A stretch of DNA of 64,000 nucleotides from NCBI GenBank assembly GCA_963793785.1, contig CAWCBH010000003.1:1364001-1428000 (forward strand), read 5' to 3'. Below are positions 63,932 through 64,000 of this stretch, piece after piece. The notes under the pieces are model-generated. The model did not search any database. It was not told the origin of the DNA and saw nothing but the letters and a program-made list of their open reading frames with translations. The DNA is from CAWCBH01 sp963793785 (lineage in GTDB: Bacteria; Actinomycetota; Thermoleophilia; Solirubrobacterales; 70-9). A program made the translations under genes and the position numbers. The stretch's first letter is position 1. Each line of letters starts with the position of its first letter.

Positions 63932-64000
63932 CTAGTCGAGGTGGGTGACCAGCTGCGAGACGGGCGGGCGCTCGGGCGCCGACTGCTCCTGGCGGGGATG
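63932..64000 (-). CDS. C-terminal end of an unknown gene upstream of glpD
   Basis: Only the last 22 codons are in the window; they end SQLVTHLD and a TAG at 63932. Two bases separate it from glpD, so they share an operon. Glycerol kinase or a glycerol facilitator would be common here, but the fragment is too short to tell. Confidence 0.5.
   Translation of the reverse strand, partial: HPRQEQSAPERPPVSQLVTHLD

Overview
The window is a very GC-rich bacterial chromosome segment, almost wall-to-wall genes and mostly on the minus strand. The gene families point to Actinomycetota, most likely class Thermoleophilia (Solirubrobacterales/Gaiellales). The signs are: small NTF2-like proteins beginning MSQENVE, a DUF3352 protein beside der, a split glycine dehydrogenase (gcvPA/gcvPB), Ku plus a stand-alone LigD polymerase, a division cluster headed by mraZ without ftsA, GTG/TTG starts, and 4-base GTGA/ATGA/TTGA gene overlaps. 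The taxonomic call is inference. No tRNA, rRNA, CRISPR array or insertion sequence was seen.

Layout. 1-4840: riboflavin genes ribE (partial) and ribD, a divergent glycosyltransferase/flippase pair, then rpe. 4846-12110: zinc-ribbon protein, rsmB, fmt, def, priA, a PH-domain membrane protein and metK. 12131-24022: DUF3352, der, cmk, aroA, tyrA, aroF, hisC, aroH, rluB, an NTF2-like gene, scpB and scpA, an aromatic amino-acid/segregation/GTPase supercluster with one cupin gene on the other strand. 24069-31675: a secreted RTX-like protein, trpS, a transporter relic, the FetAB iron exporter, the Ku/LigD-polymerase NHEJ pair, ridA and ilvA. 31723-36133: glycine cleavage genes gcvPB, gcvPA, gcvH, gcvT. 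36173-52095: the dcw cluster, in transcription order mraZ, rsmH, ftsL, ftsI, murE, murF, mraY, [NTF2 relic], murD, ftsW, murG, murC, murB, ftsQ, ftsZ. 52399-59425: a membrane protein, then a Tad pilus locus (DUF192, response regulator, histidine kinase, cpaB, tadA, tadB, tadC) interrupted by an opposite-strand macro-domain gene. 59559-64000: a hypothetical gene, a Rho-like factor, transaldolase, glpD and a partial gene.

The most important caution is that about 20 genes, many essential (metK, def, murD, murE, murF, ftsW, gcvT), are broken by single-base indels, mostly extra G or C. Homology resumes at once in the next frame. This looks like sequencing or assembly error, not gene decay, so coordinates of these genes are given over the whole restored reading frame.

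The best biological leads are: (1) a Rho-like protein whose Walker-A lysine and arginine-finger positions are substituted; (2) a clear MraZ operator (three TGGGN repeats at a 10-bp period) inside the mraZ promoter, followed by an 18-bp leader hairpin; (3) several plus-strand genes with TANNNT boxes 6-7 nt before the start codon, suggesting leaderless transcripts; (4) a gene relic flanked by 21-bp direct repeats inserted in the dcw cluster. I did not find a convincing wholly new multi-gene system.
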